Origin: Tyto alba
Taxonomy: Eukaryota; Chordata; Aves; Strigiformes; Tytonidae
Length of the DNA stretch: 64,000 nucleotides
Direction of reading: 5' to 3'
Assembly: GCF_018691265.1 (NCBI RefSeq)
Contig: NW_024881316.1
Span: 7,996,819-8,060,818 of the forward strand
The notes below the pieces were generated by a model. It was not told where the DNA came from. It worked only from the letters and a program-made list of their open reading frames with translations, and did not search any database. Position numbers and translations under genes: made by a program. This document shows, one piece after another, positions 37,438 to 48,036 of the stretch. How positions within the stretch are numbered: the first letter of the stretch is position 1; every line of letters starts with the position of its first letter.

Positions 37438-40400
37438 CATGGGTTTACCAGGGAACAAAAATTTGCAGTATGCTGCAAGCTGTCACTACTACTTGCCTTA
37501 TTATATTTTAATAAGCGCTGCTTTCTTCATACTGACTCATCCTCTGTTTCCCTTAGTGTTGCTTCTCTTGGGATATATTGATAATATCTAGAATCAACTT
37601 CAAGAATGGTTCCCACCCTAACGTTTAGCTTACCTTCCCAGAGGGAACTCTTCCAGTCTCTGAAGTGACTCCATAGTTTCTGCATTTTCCATTGAAGGCC
37701 CTCTGATCTGTTTTTTTTTTTTGCAAATTTACTCCTTAAAACAGAGCAAAGAGACCAGAATTCTCCTCACCCTGGTATCATGTCTCTGACCAAATTAAGC
37801 TTTTGATCATTTTCCCTTTTATGCTCCTTCTACCAGCAGTTTCTGTAGCAGTAGTAGATTCTGGTTCATTGATTTTTCTGCACTGAAACTTGTTACCAGA
37901 ATTAGTCCAGAGCATGTTCTTTATCTGTTAATTACTGTTAGCACGTCTCCTGAGTATTCTCCTTTGACCTCTCTCCCATTATCTAGTTTTCTCTTCTGAC
38001 TTAATTTCTCTTTGCATTTATGCTTTTGCTGTCCATCCATTTCTTCTACCACTCCATGCTGGCTGTCTGGAAATTCTTGGTCCCCCAAGACCCCAGTCCT
38101 CTATCACTACAGGATGTGATGTTTCTAGTGATCTTTGACTCTTTGGCCAAAATGATCCAATACTCTCCAACCTACTATTTACAACCCTGTTGCCTAAAGA
38201 CAACCTTTGTCATTGTGATGTATCTAGAACCCCAGAAAAATGTTTTTGACACACAGACACCAACACTTGCTCCATTACACCTATTTTATTATCTTCTTGC
38301 ATAGTTTAACATTTAGTGGCAGGTTTCTTCTTCAGGCTTACAGGAAATATCTTTAGATATCAATTCTGGATTTCACTGATGTTGGGAACTGAAAAAAGGA
38401 AAAAGAGTCAAGGGAAAAAAGGAATAATGGATGGCTGTTGAAAGAAAAATAATTTTGTGGAGATATTTATTAGACCAGTAATTCAAACTAATGGATCTAT
38501 TGGATGTAATTGTGGTTATGTGATCATCTACTTGGATTTGCTAATTTGCTGGGTTTTCTTCCTGTGGGACTTGGGCACAGAAGGAACACAGGGAATGGTG
38601 TGTCCTTGCACCTAGTCCTGACAGACACATACGTGTTCTTCTATGCCAGAATCAATCCATGCACATTTAAAACATCCATAGAAAATATCAAAAGCTGAAG
38701 TGCAGTTTTTTCACCTCAAGTAATAAATTCGGTGAGATAAGTAGCTTTTCCAGTGCCTCTTTTTCTCAGCACTGTTTAACTAGATTTGGTTCCACTAACA
38801 TTTCCCGTGTGTCTGAGAAAAGCTTAAAAATTTAGGCTGAAAATTTAGGGCAGATTAACAGCATCAACATTTTGTGTATGGTCTAGATAGTTCTAATGTA
38901 AGTGGTGATTTCTTTGTGTGGAGATTTGAAGTATTTTCTCCTGAAAACTATTTTGTTTTCTTTTTCTTTTCCATTGTCTGACTTGTAAGAGAAATGTAAT
39001 TACAATTACAAGGCCACACAAGCAGAGCACTTTCAAACTGATAAACTGTCATTAAAGTTTCAGATTTAATCTGAACATTTGTCAAGTACCCATGTTAGAG
39101 ATTAATTTTGTCTATGACGCTTCTGAATAGGAGATACTAAGCTAAACACAGATACACTCTAACAACAATAATTTTCTTCTTTCCTTCATAAATGACCATT
39201 TGTAGAAAATTGGTATAAAAATAAGCCATGAAACTTCTTGTTGTTAGGTTTTTCTTCTTATCCAACCTATTCTGTTGAAGAAGGGTACATGTGATTGACT
39301 TACTTTAATTATCAGTTGTTCAGATAGTGTCCATTCTCATTTTTCTCCAATGGGATATATGAACTATATTTCTTTCCAAGGTGTTAATGGGAACTGCATG
39401 TGTGAAGCTGCTGTATGAAGACAAGATTTTATATATAAATTTCTGAGATGATAATAGAGTCCAGCTTTTTTCAGTACTCCACAACAACCAGTAATCTACT
39501 AACACAAGCTTACAGTCATCAAACCACTCTGGATCAAGGTCAATGATTTTACCAGGGGAAAAAGGTTAGGAAATAATAACAGTTGGCTTTAAAAAACTTT
39601 AAAATGAATAACTTGTATTTAATTTGAATGCTCAATTTTAAACTATTTGAAAAGGTAAAAGAATGTATTTTTTATCTTGGATTAATTTTGAATCCTTCAA
39701 ATTTGATGGCCTATAACTATTGGTTTAATATCAACTGGATAGAGCCTCAGCTCTCTTTAATTCACTTCAGTGATACTGTTACTACCTTTACCAACCACAG
39801 AGATACTGCTAAGACAAATGAATATCACACCAATAAGAGTTTTGAAAGTTTATTAAAAAGCTTTTCCAGTTTCTTGTTTAGGTTTTGAGATTGGGTAGCC
39901 AATTTTGAGAGTCCTCTTTGCAAAATAGAAACCATGATACCTACTTCAACTTGGAAAAAAAATTGACATTTATTTCATTAAGTAAATTGCATCTTTTTCC
40001 CATTTATAGCTTATCACATTTGTGGGAAAAGATAAAACCTTTACCTTCTTTGGTGATACTATTAAAAAGTCAGTCTCCCCTCAATTCATATAGCTCTAGA
40101 TATTTTTAAGTTTGATGGATAAGATCAAAACCAACAAGTTTCATTTTTTTAAGAAGGCCTTTTTAGACAACTTTTTTTATGGCCTGATTTAGCAAAATAG
40201 CTTCCTGAAAAAAATTGTATATCCGAATATATATCAGACTAGGAATTTTGATGTGTAATCAACATTTACACAGTACAAACACTGTTATAAGTGAGGATAT
40301 AAGGCAAGATTTGTACTAAGCCATCTGGTCTAGAGGGAAAATGATAACTTCCAGGCTCCTTGAAATAGATCTCTTTGTGGCAAAATATCTAAGATTTTCT

Positions 40401-40949
40401 TCAACCAAGATAAACAATGTTCAGTGGACAGCATTCATCAAGAGGAGAAAACAAACAGACAAGAGAACTCCAGATCTAATCAGACTTGTTAAATCTGGCC
40501 CTTAAACCATCTTGTTTTTCAATTATTTTTTCTTCTTGTTTTCTTTGTTTCCTTTTTTTCCCCTATTCTCTTTGCTCTGTGTAAAAGCTGTTGGTTTTGT
40601 AGGTTTCTGCACTGAAAGAGTTTGAGATACTCATGCAAAATGTGTTATACATAAGTGTTTGCTGTATACACAGCAGATTTACACATTTTCCATTAATGCT
40701 GTTGTGCTGAATTTAGCAATCTCCATCAGAGCAAGATGAATATATATTGTATTCCAATACCTGATCCGTGTCACAGTTCACTTCAAATAGACAGTGGGAC
40801 ATGAAACAACAAAACAAGGCATCCAGCAACCAAACAGTAAAGAAGAGAGGGAAAGAAAGAAAATGGGAAAAGAAAACCACAAAATACTGAACAGAAGACA
40901 GTATAAAAACCCTCCTTTTTGAACAGTGTCACATTTTTTAACAACAACA
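37438..40949. other. AT-rich unique DNA, nothing recognised
   Basis: No gene, RNA gene or transposon was recognised. Open frames are at most 94 codons (38020-38304) and have no motifs. A palindromic homeodomain-type TGTAATTACA lies at 38995-39004. Confidence 0.55.
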
Positions 40950-42124
40950 AAATCTATCATCTACCTGGACTTGTGCAAAGCATTTGAAACTGTCTTGCAC
41001 AACATCCTTGTCTCTAAATTGGAGAGACATGGATTTAATGGATGGACAACTCAGTGGATAGGGAATTGGCTGAATGGTCGCACTCAAAGAGTTGCACTCA
41101 ACAGCTCAATGTCTGAGTGAAGACCAGTGATGAGTGATGTTCCTCAGGGGTTGGTATTGGGACCAGTGCTGTTTAACATCTTTGTCAGTGACATGGATGG
41201 TGGGATTAAGTGCACCCTCAGCAAGTCTGTCAATGACACCAAGCTGTATGGTGCAGTTGACAGGCTGGAGGGAAGGGATGCCATCCAGAGGGACCTTGAC
41301 AGGCTTGAGAGGTGGGCCCATGAAAACTTCATGAAGTTCACCAAGGCCAAATGCAAGGTCCTGCACATGAATCGTGGCAATCCCAAGCACAAATACACAC
41401 TAAGCAACGAGTGGATTGAGAGCAGCCCTGTGAAGAAGGATTTGCGGGTAGTAGTGGATAGAAAACTGACTATGAGCCAGCAATGTGAGCTCAAAGTCCA
41501 GAAAGCCAACCATATCCTGGGCAGCATCAAAAGAAATGTGGCCAGCAGATTGAGGGAGGTGAATCTCTCCCTCTGCTCCACTCTCATGAGACCCCACTTG
41601 GAGTACTGCATTCAGCTCCAGGGCCACCAACATATGAAGGAGATGGACCTGTTGGAGTGAGGCCAGAAGAGGGACATTGATATGTTCAGGGGGTTGGAGC
41701 ACCTCCCTTATGAGGGCAGGCTGAGAGAGTTGGGGTTGTTCAGTCCAGAGAAGAGACAGCTCCATAGAGACCTTATAGTGGCCTTTCAGTACTTACAGGG
41801 GGCCTACAGGAAAGATGCGGAGGGACTCTTTCTCAGGGAGGGTAGTGATAGGAGGAAGGGTAATGGCTTTAAACTAGAAGAGGGTAGATTTAGATTATAT
41901 ATAAGGAAGAAATGCTTCACTGTGAGGGTGGTGAGAAACTGACACAGGTTGCCCAGAGAAGCTGTGGCTGCCCCCTCCCTGGAAGGGTTCAAGGCCAGGT
42001 TGAATGGGGGTTTGAGTAACCTGGTCTGGTGTAAGCTGTCCCTGCCCATGACAGAGGGGTTGGAACTTGATGATCTTTAAACTCCCTTCCAACCCAACCC
42101 ATTCTGTGATTCTGTGATTCTATG
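40950..42124 (+). mobile_element. 5'-truncated CR1 LINE with intact 3' end
   Basis: A plus-strand CR1 retrotransposon that begins abruptly inside the reverse-transcriptase domain, near 40950, and runs to the family's 3' terminus. The 3' end is diagnostic: a very short untranslated segment after the ORF2 stop (42078-42080), then octamers ATTCTGTG (42101), ATTCTGTG (42109) and ATTCTATG (42117), ending at 42124. CR1 copies are primed at this tail and are almost always 5'-truncated without clear target duplications, as here. It is GC-richer than its flanks. Reading-frame preservation (see the coding remnant) suggests it is far younger than the antisense fossil about 1.3 kb downstream. Confidence 0.96.
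40956..42080 (+). pseudogene. CR1 ORF2 remnant: reverse-transcriptase to C-terminus
   Basis: About 375 codons in a single frame, from IYLDLCKAF (RT motif A region) to the natural TAA at 42078-42080. In order: motif A region with LDLCKAF (about 40962-40985); VPQGLVLGPVLFN (motif B region, from 41136); the catalytic motif C, where the family has F-A-D-D but this copy reads SVND at 41226-41237, so the first catalytic aspartate is lost; then KFTKAKCKVLHM, the LMRPHLEYC block, and LEHLPYEGRLRELGLF in the C-terminal region. There is no frameshift over the whole length, only three internal TGA codons, at 41118-41120, 41658-41660 and 41940-41942. Two stand where the family has tryptophan and one where it has arginine (a CGA to TGA change, consistent with CpG decay). 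The product would reverse-transcribe CR1 RNA at the target site if intact; this copy is inactive. Confidence 0.93.
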
Positions 42125-43444
42125 AAAGATTGAAAATCCTGAATTTCTTTGTAAAAAACACGGGTGTTTTTAACAGAGCTCACCTAAATGTATCTACAAA
42201 TCTACACTGTCCAGAATACAAGACAGAGAACGGGACAATTCACAGAATACAAGCAAGACAAAGTGGGCTTGGACATTTGCATCTTTTACCCTTATTCTAC
42301 CACAGGTTATACTTTTGGGACATATAAAGCTGCTCCACTGCACCAGATGTTTCACCTTCCCAAAGTCACTTCTTTGTTCTGCCCTCACTCAAGCTGTTTT
42401 CATCATCAGGAAGCCAAGGATGAGCTCAGGCTCTGTGAGGAGTTGTGACTGCACTACCTTCCCTAAAAGGCTGCATATGAGCTTTCAAACTTTGCCCATA
42501 ATATGTTCACCAGTTTTATAGTTATGAAATATTATCACAACAAGAGTAGCTTCAACCTACTACCTGACCTGGAATACTTGGGGAGATTTTGCATAGCATA
42601 GCAGGTTATCTGACCAAGAGAGATGCTGTGCAGCATACCAATAATTAACACAATCAATGAATTATTACTTGGTGCCAAGATAGCACAAAGGTGTATTTAT
42701 CTTGCATACCACATCTGGACTGATAAGCCTAATTGATACAAAACACAGCTTTTTTCTCTCCAGTAAATTATCATGCATGTGAGCTCTGCTTTTCAAATTC
42801 ACTTAATCAGCAGCTCTCCTTGGAGTTTTTTGGAGACTGACTGGCATTTCTGACTCATTATTAATAAATATTTTAGAGAATAATGTAACAAAAATTCAAA
42901 AGTTTTCAATTAAGAAACCAAAAACCAAAATGCAATAAGAAATAATTGCATGTTATAATATCAGTTAGAAAGAAAATTCTTATAGACTTACTTGATAAAC
43001 TGCAAAAAATAACAGTATTTCATCTCTGGTATAACCAAAATCATGCAACTCCAAATATAGAGGTGTCATTTTCATTTAAAAAATGCTCTTATGGTAGAGG
43101 CCAAGAAACCTTTAAAGAACAACTGAGGCTGCCCAACCCCAGCATGCACTGGGACCCTGTTAGAGATTTTAGTCTCAGTGATTCCATGATTCACTTTTTG
43201 ACTTTAGTGCTACTATCTTTTTAAAATATTTAATTTCCCTTCTCCTTGGAAAAAAAACCAAAAAAACAAAAAAAAAAACACAGTTGAAATAATATCTCAA
43301 GCCATGCATGTTGGTAGAGATTTTTAAGAAAGAAAATCTAATTTTTAGGAATGCAACAATCATTCCTATTCACAAAAATGGGAGTAGCAGACAGGTGTTT
43401 TTTAAACATGATCATAAAAAACATCTAACAACAGAAATTCCACT
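42125..43444. other. AT-rich unique DNA between two CR1 copies
   Basis: No gene recognised. Open frames of 65-92 codons have no motifs. The phrase GTGATTCCATGATTCA near 43177-43192 recalls a CR1 tail but lacks a preceding CR1 body, so it is not called. A-rich sequence with C interruptions lies at 43250-43282. Confidence 0.5.
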
Positions 43445-43871
43445 GAGTTACTTGTTCCAGCACTTTTTTTACTATCCATACAGTTTAAGAAATGTTTTCT
43501 CATAATAACTAATTTGAATCTTTTTTTCATCAAATCAAGTGAGTTATGATTTGTTCTGTTTTTGTGTAGAGATCATGAATTATCTTTCTAATAATCTTTT
43601 ACATATTTAAGGACTATTTTAATGTCTCCCTTTAGTCTTCTCCTATTTTCTAGACTAAACAAAACAGTGATTTCAGCCTTTGTTCACAGGCTATTATTCC
43701 TAAAATCATCATTATTTTGCTCTTCAATTTTGTTCCCATATTCCTACAATTTACTTGAACTTTGATGCATATATCTCAGCATAATAATCCTTCGGAGGCC
43801 TTATCAGTGCTAAACTGATCAGAATAACTTAAATAATTACCTCCCCTGTTGAAGATACAATGCTCCTATTT
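43445..43871 (-). mobile_element. Ancient CR1/L3-like LINE fossil, 3' part, antisense
   Basis: Read on the minus strand, this highly decayed stretch follows the C-terminal end of CR1 ORF2 and its downstream region. Key evidence is at the protein level: around 43664-43621 it reads LFSLENRRRLKGDI, which aligns with the equivalent block in the younger CR1 of this window (LFSPEKRQLHRDL, from about 41736). Around 43865-43790 it gives a TGEVII piece followed by LIRP, matching the family's block before RPHLEY. The nucleotide order of the remaining segment, down to about 43445, matches my memory of the old amniote CR1/L3 antisense consensus. Many stops and indels are present. The old amniote age is inferred from divergence. 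The boundary at 43445 is approximate. Confidence 0.8.
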
Positions 43872-44487
43872 GACTGTCTGTTTTCAATGTCTGATCTAGT
43901 GACCTTAATGAACTACTAATCCACTCTTGCTGTACTCTCACCTGGACATTTTCTGGCAAACAGCTCAGTCCGTAGGCAGTAGGCATCATCTTCCTTAAAA
44001 GGTGGCAGCTCAAGGGAGATTTGGGCTCATATGGGGAAAACTGTGACTCTGGCTGCTTCTCCTTTGCTCTACCCAGGGTACAATCAGTCAATGACACCTG
44101 AAGCACAAGAGACATTGGGAGAGACTGCATGGTGGGGGGCTGCTCTCCAGGGGTGGCCGTCACTGCCTATGGCATTCAGCTGATATGAGTGTGTGACTCT
44201 GTGCATGTTTCTGAACCAAGTATCCGACTAATAACCCGTATATCTTCATAATATGCACACTTTAAGGATGAACACTTCTTGAGTCAACAAAGAACAACCC
44301 TGTGACTCCACTGGCAGTTTTTAAAATTGCTCATGGTCTACATTGCATGTAGAAGGGCATTCAAGATCACCTTGATGATCTAAGTCCCCTCTAAAGTAAG
44401 ATTCCTTAGAACTAGATGTGATTAGGATATAGCCCAAGGTTAGACTATTGCCATGTCATAGCAGGAACTGTCTACATATGAAGTGCA
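43872..44487. other. Unidentified ~615-bp segment splitting the fossil CR1
   Basis: The two CR1 fossil pieces on either side are adjacent in the element, so this block appears to be an insertion into it. It is richer in GC than its surroundings at 43910-44170 and contains a 108-codon minus-strand open frame (43837-44163, which extends a little into the fossil) with no motif I recognise. Its ends show GACTG near 43873 and CAGTC near 44484, a 5-base inverted match that could be terminal but is too short to rely on. No LTR, LINE or SINE signature is evident. Confidence 0.45.
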
Positions 44488-44735
44488 GTCTTATTCCATT
44501 TCAGAATGGTGTTTACCTTTTCTTAAGTTGCAACATGTTTTTGATTTCTATGCAGTTTGTATTGCACTTTGACCCCAGGTGATCTGTAATCTTTTGGCCT
44601 GCCCAGATATTCCCTGGTTTATGTATATACTAGCAAATAACTGTAGTACTTTGCATTTTGCTTTATTGAATTTAATATCCTTTGCTTCAGAACATTTATT
44701 GGGTTTGGAAATAGATTTCCTTTATTTATTCTCTA
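44488..44735 (-). mobile_element. Ancient CR1/L3-like LINE fossil, 5' part, antisense
   Basis: This is the continuation of the antisense fossil upstream of the inserted block. On the minus strand around 44674-44645 it reads KFNKAKCKVL, which aligns with KFTKAKCKVL of the younger CR1 at about 41338-41367. From there to 44488 the nucleotide order follows the family through the segment before the CR1 KKAN block, with stops and small indels. The left border abuts the element at the point where the other fossil piece (43871) resumes after only a few codons. Beyond 44735 I can no longer follow the similarity. Confidence 0.8.
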
Positions 44736-47700
44736 GTACCTGAGTGGTACTACTATTTCTACATGTTTGTGTTTTACAGTACTGGCCTACCCTATTAGCA
44801 TGCTTCATGGAACGAACAGATAAGACCCAGGTAATGCCTCTCTCTGGCCTTTCTAGACCAGATGCCAGGTGTATTGGTATAAGCATTGATGGTCTCTCCT
44901 GCGTGGGGGAACAGGAAAATAGTAATTCACTTGGCTAGATAATATGTTTTCCTAGCCCAGAGCATAATTGAATATATAGCCACACACTAGATAATGTTTG
45001 TTGATTTCCATGACTGGTTCAGCAGTTCTTGATTACAATATTGCATTGAATGTTTATGTTCTCAGCAATGTCAGTGACTATTGTGCATTGAAGTAGCAAA
45101 CACTGTCATCTGACATGGGGGTTTGCAAGAGGTTTCATGAGAATTGAACCAAAGGGTTTATGATCCAATTGTTCTTTCTATATTCTGCATAGACACTAAT
45201 AAAATCTTGTCTGACACAAAAGGAAATAAGTTTGTTACTACTCTCAGCTGAGTTTTGCTTTATTGCTCTTGGAGCTATTGGTACATTGGAAGTAGAGTTT
45301 CTGTCTCCTGTTGGACAACTCTTGCAACATCTTTGGAAGCATTTTCTTCCATAATGATTTATTTCTTATAATGATACACACTGAATACTATTACACTGTA
45401 GCATGGTCATTGTCATGTTGTCAACACTGAAAATTACCATCACTATTGCCTCAGGAAAAGAACTTTTCCCTGGTTATGTTGAATGAAAAGTCCAATCGTT
45501 CTCAGACACTTTTGCCCCACACTGTTTTCATAGTTAGGAACTTTAGCTTTGCTGCCATCTGGCAATCATCTGTGCAATGTGTTCTTTCTAGGTATTTGAT
45601 TTCTTTTATCACAAACCAAATCTTCTATCAACTGAACTTTAGATTTTCAAATCTTTCCATTGTAAATATGAACATGTTATCCCAACCATAGTAGTTCCCA
45701 GCACTTCTACCACACTGTGCAATGAAGAACAAAAGTTGCAAGCTTTTGTGTTTTGACTTTGGAAAAATAAAAAAAAAAGAAAAAAAAAAAAGAAAACTTT
45801 CTAGTTTAATCTCTCTTTTAGCTGTTCTGTATTTGTTGTAGAGGGACTTAATTACCCACCTTTTGGTGTCTTCTTGTGAGTTATTTACTCTTTATTCTCT
45901 TCAGAACCATTGCAATGAAACAGGCATGCTTATAGTGCAATTTATGTGACAACTATTGTCCTTAGATAGATGAACTATACTTCAAAAATACTTATTTTTC
46001 TCCATAATTATAAAGGAAACTTGTCATGATTTGTTCATAGGTAGTTCAGACTTGCATCTTAGAAACCTGAGAAAAAACACAGACATGAAATTTGAGTTAT
46101 AACTGCTTTTTATGTACCACATTGTCCAGACATGCAGAATATGAACTGTCATTTTTTTCTTCCTATATCACTTCTGTGATATATAGTGATATAAAAAAAT
46201 AGTATCCAATATCATAACCTACTTTACAGTAATTTAATTTAGTCTGCATCATCTTCTGAGAGTGCCATGTGTAAGAAATGTTCCTAACTTAAAGAAATAT
46301 CACATCTATTACCACCTTCCTGTCCATCAAACCAATTGTCTTCTCTATTCCTCACATTCCACAGTTTGTTCACTCTCCTTCCTCGGTTACTTGACAATCA
46401 ACATAATTAACTCATACTATGAGTTTCAGCTGTTTATCACTTTAGAAATAACATATATGTATTTATATATTCACACATACACATATATATATTATTTTAA
46501 CTGACCATGAAGAAATATCTTCTACTAATCTTGGAGATAGCTATATGATATAAAGTCATTTATTTGGCAGCTTATGGGAGCCAGTTATCTTTTCAATTTT
46601 CCAAATTCTACATTCACTGTAGTACTTTAATAATCAATTGCATGGTTGTTGGACTGAATTTATATTTTTACAATGCTTTTATCTTATTTATATATTTATT
46701 CCACTGCTAGAGAGGAGAATTATCTTGACAGCTCTTTCTCCTATATGGAGACTGATTTATATCCTAAGACACAGTGATGAGACTCAGTGTTGCTGTCACT
46801 ATTGATCATTTTCTGATTCGTAACAGATTCTCAGACACTACAGACTTTCAAATTACACCGAAAAAAAAGATTAATATTTTAAATTGCTTGTTTAAAAAAG
46901 AAAAAAAACCTAAGCGTGTGCATTTCTCTTGCATCTAGCAATGGAGACAAAACAGTACTTCATTTAATTATTTGGATGCAAGTTCCTAAAATAAGACTGT
47001 ATAGACTTTATTGAAATAGCTCTAAAAGCCTCTCTCTCAAAGTCTCACAGCTTTTTCACTCTTTTTCAGTTTTATTGGCACATGGTCTATGCCCTTTACT
47101 TTTCATCTGGGAAATGTCTTACCTTTATAATTACCCTTTGGCCACATGAAGCTTATGTTCCTGAAACTAAGTATAGATGACTTCTGGGGAGCTGAGAATT
47201 AACTCCTTTTATGCAGCTGCTTTGCAACACAAAGTAACCTCCAACAGGTTTGACATTCTCCACTGGAGTCAACTCCTTTGCCAGACCTTATCCAAATGAA
47301 AGAGAGGACTTAATCCCCAGAGCCCCCAAGGGACCATTCAAGTAAGATTCCTCTAGCCAGTCCACCTGGGGGATTTAGATAGGCCTGCTGCGTGTGTAAC
47401 CATTTCACTCCAGAGTCTCACATTGAGGATTCATATTAAATAATGCATTTACTTATCACCTTTTCTTATGACGTTTTAAATTCTCTTTATGGCCACTGAA
47501 GTAGCACCTGAAGATACACCAACTTAGCTGGCAATCTATTTTAACATTTATGCATCGTGAAAGCAAAATCAGCTGTGACTTACGGAAGTGCTCACTCTGC
47601 GCTTCACAGACAATTGAAGGTATGCTTTGATATTAAGTGACTGAAAAAACAAAACAAAACATATATGTCTGAGATTTGCCTTAAAGGCTCAGCTTGCAGT

Positions 47701-47974
47701 ATATATGGGGACATTATTTGATGAAAATGACTAAGAAAATATGTGTACATCAGAATTACAGTCAGCAGTCAAGAAATACATAGGTAATTTACAAAAACAA
47801 AGAAAGAAAAATTGCTTTTCATTTTCTTGTAGAGAAAAGGTTGTAAATCTAAACTTATTAAATGAAACAGTAGTGATGAAATTTTATTAACAAGCAGTAA
47901 AAAATAAATTTTATAAAAAAATGGAAGCTCTATGAAGAATTTATGTGGATTTCGGATTTGTAGAATAAAGAAAT
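44736..47974. other. AT-rich unique DNA, nothing recognised
   Basis: No gene, RNA gene or transposon was recognised. Open frames are below 85 codons. Simple sequence: A-rich at 45767-45798 and alternating TATA/CACA at 46450-46495. Confidence 0.5.
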
Positions 47975-48036
47975 AAAAAAAAAAAAAGAAAAAAGAAAAA
48001 AGAAAAAAGGAAAAAAGGAAAAAAAAAGGGAAAAGA
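47975..48036 (+). repeat. 62-nt homopurine tract, A-rich with G punctuation
   Basis: Uninterrupted purines, mostly A6-A9 blocks separated by G, GG or GGG, roughly (GAAAAAA)n. The complementary strand is a homopyrimidine tract that gives a spurious phenylalanine-rich open frame at 47769-48107. Confidence 0.92.

Noticed and set aside
41144..41765. Minus-strand open frames of 155, 121 and 94 codons
   Set aside because: They are antisense shadows of the CR1 ORF2 coding strand and have no motif of their own.
43177..43192. GTGATTCCATGATTCA as a CR1 3' tail
   Set aside because: No CR1 body precedes it and only one imperfect octamer is present.
43837..44163. 108-codon minus-strand open frame as a gene
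   Set aside because: No recognised domain; it crosses the boundary between the fossil CR1 and the inserted block, so a real exon is unlikely.
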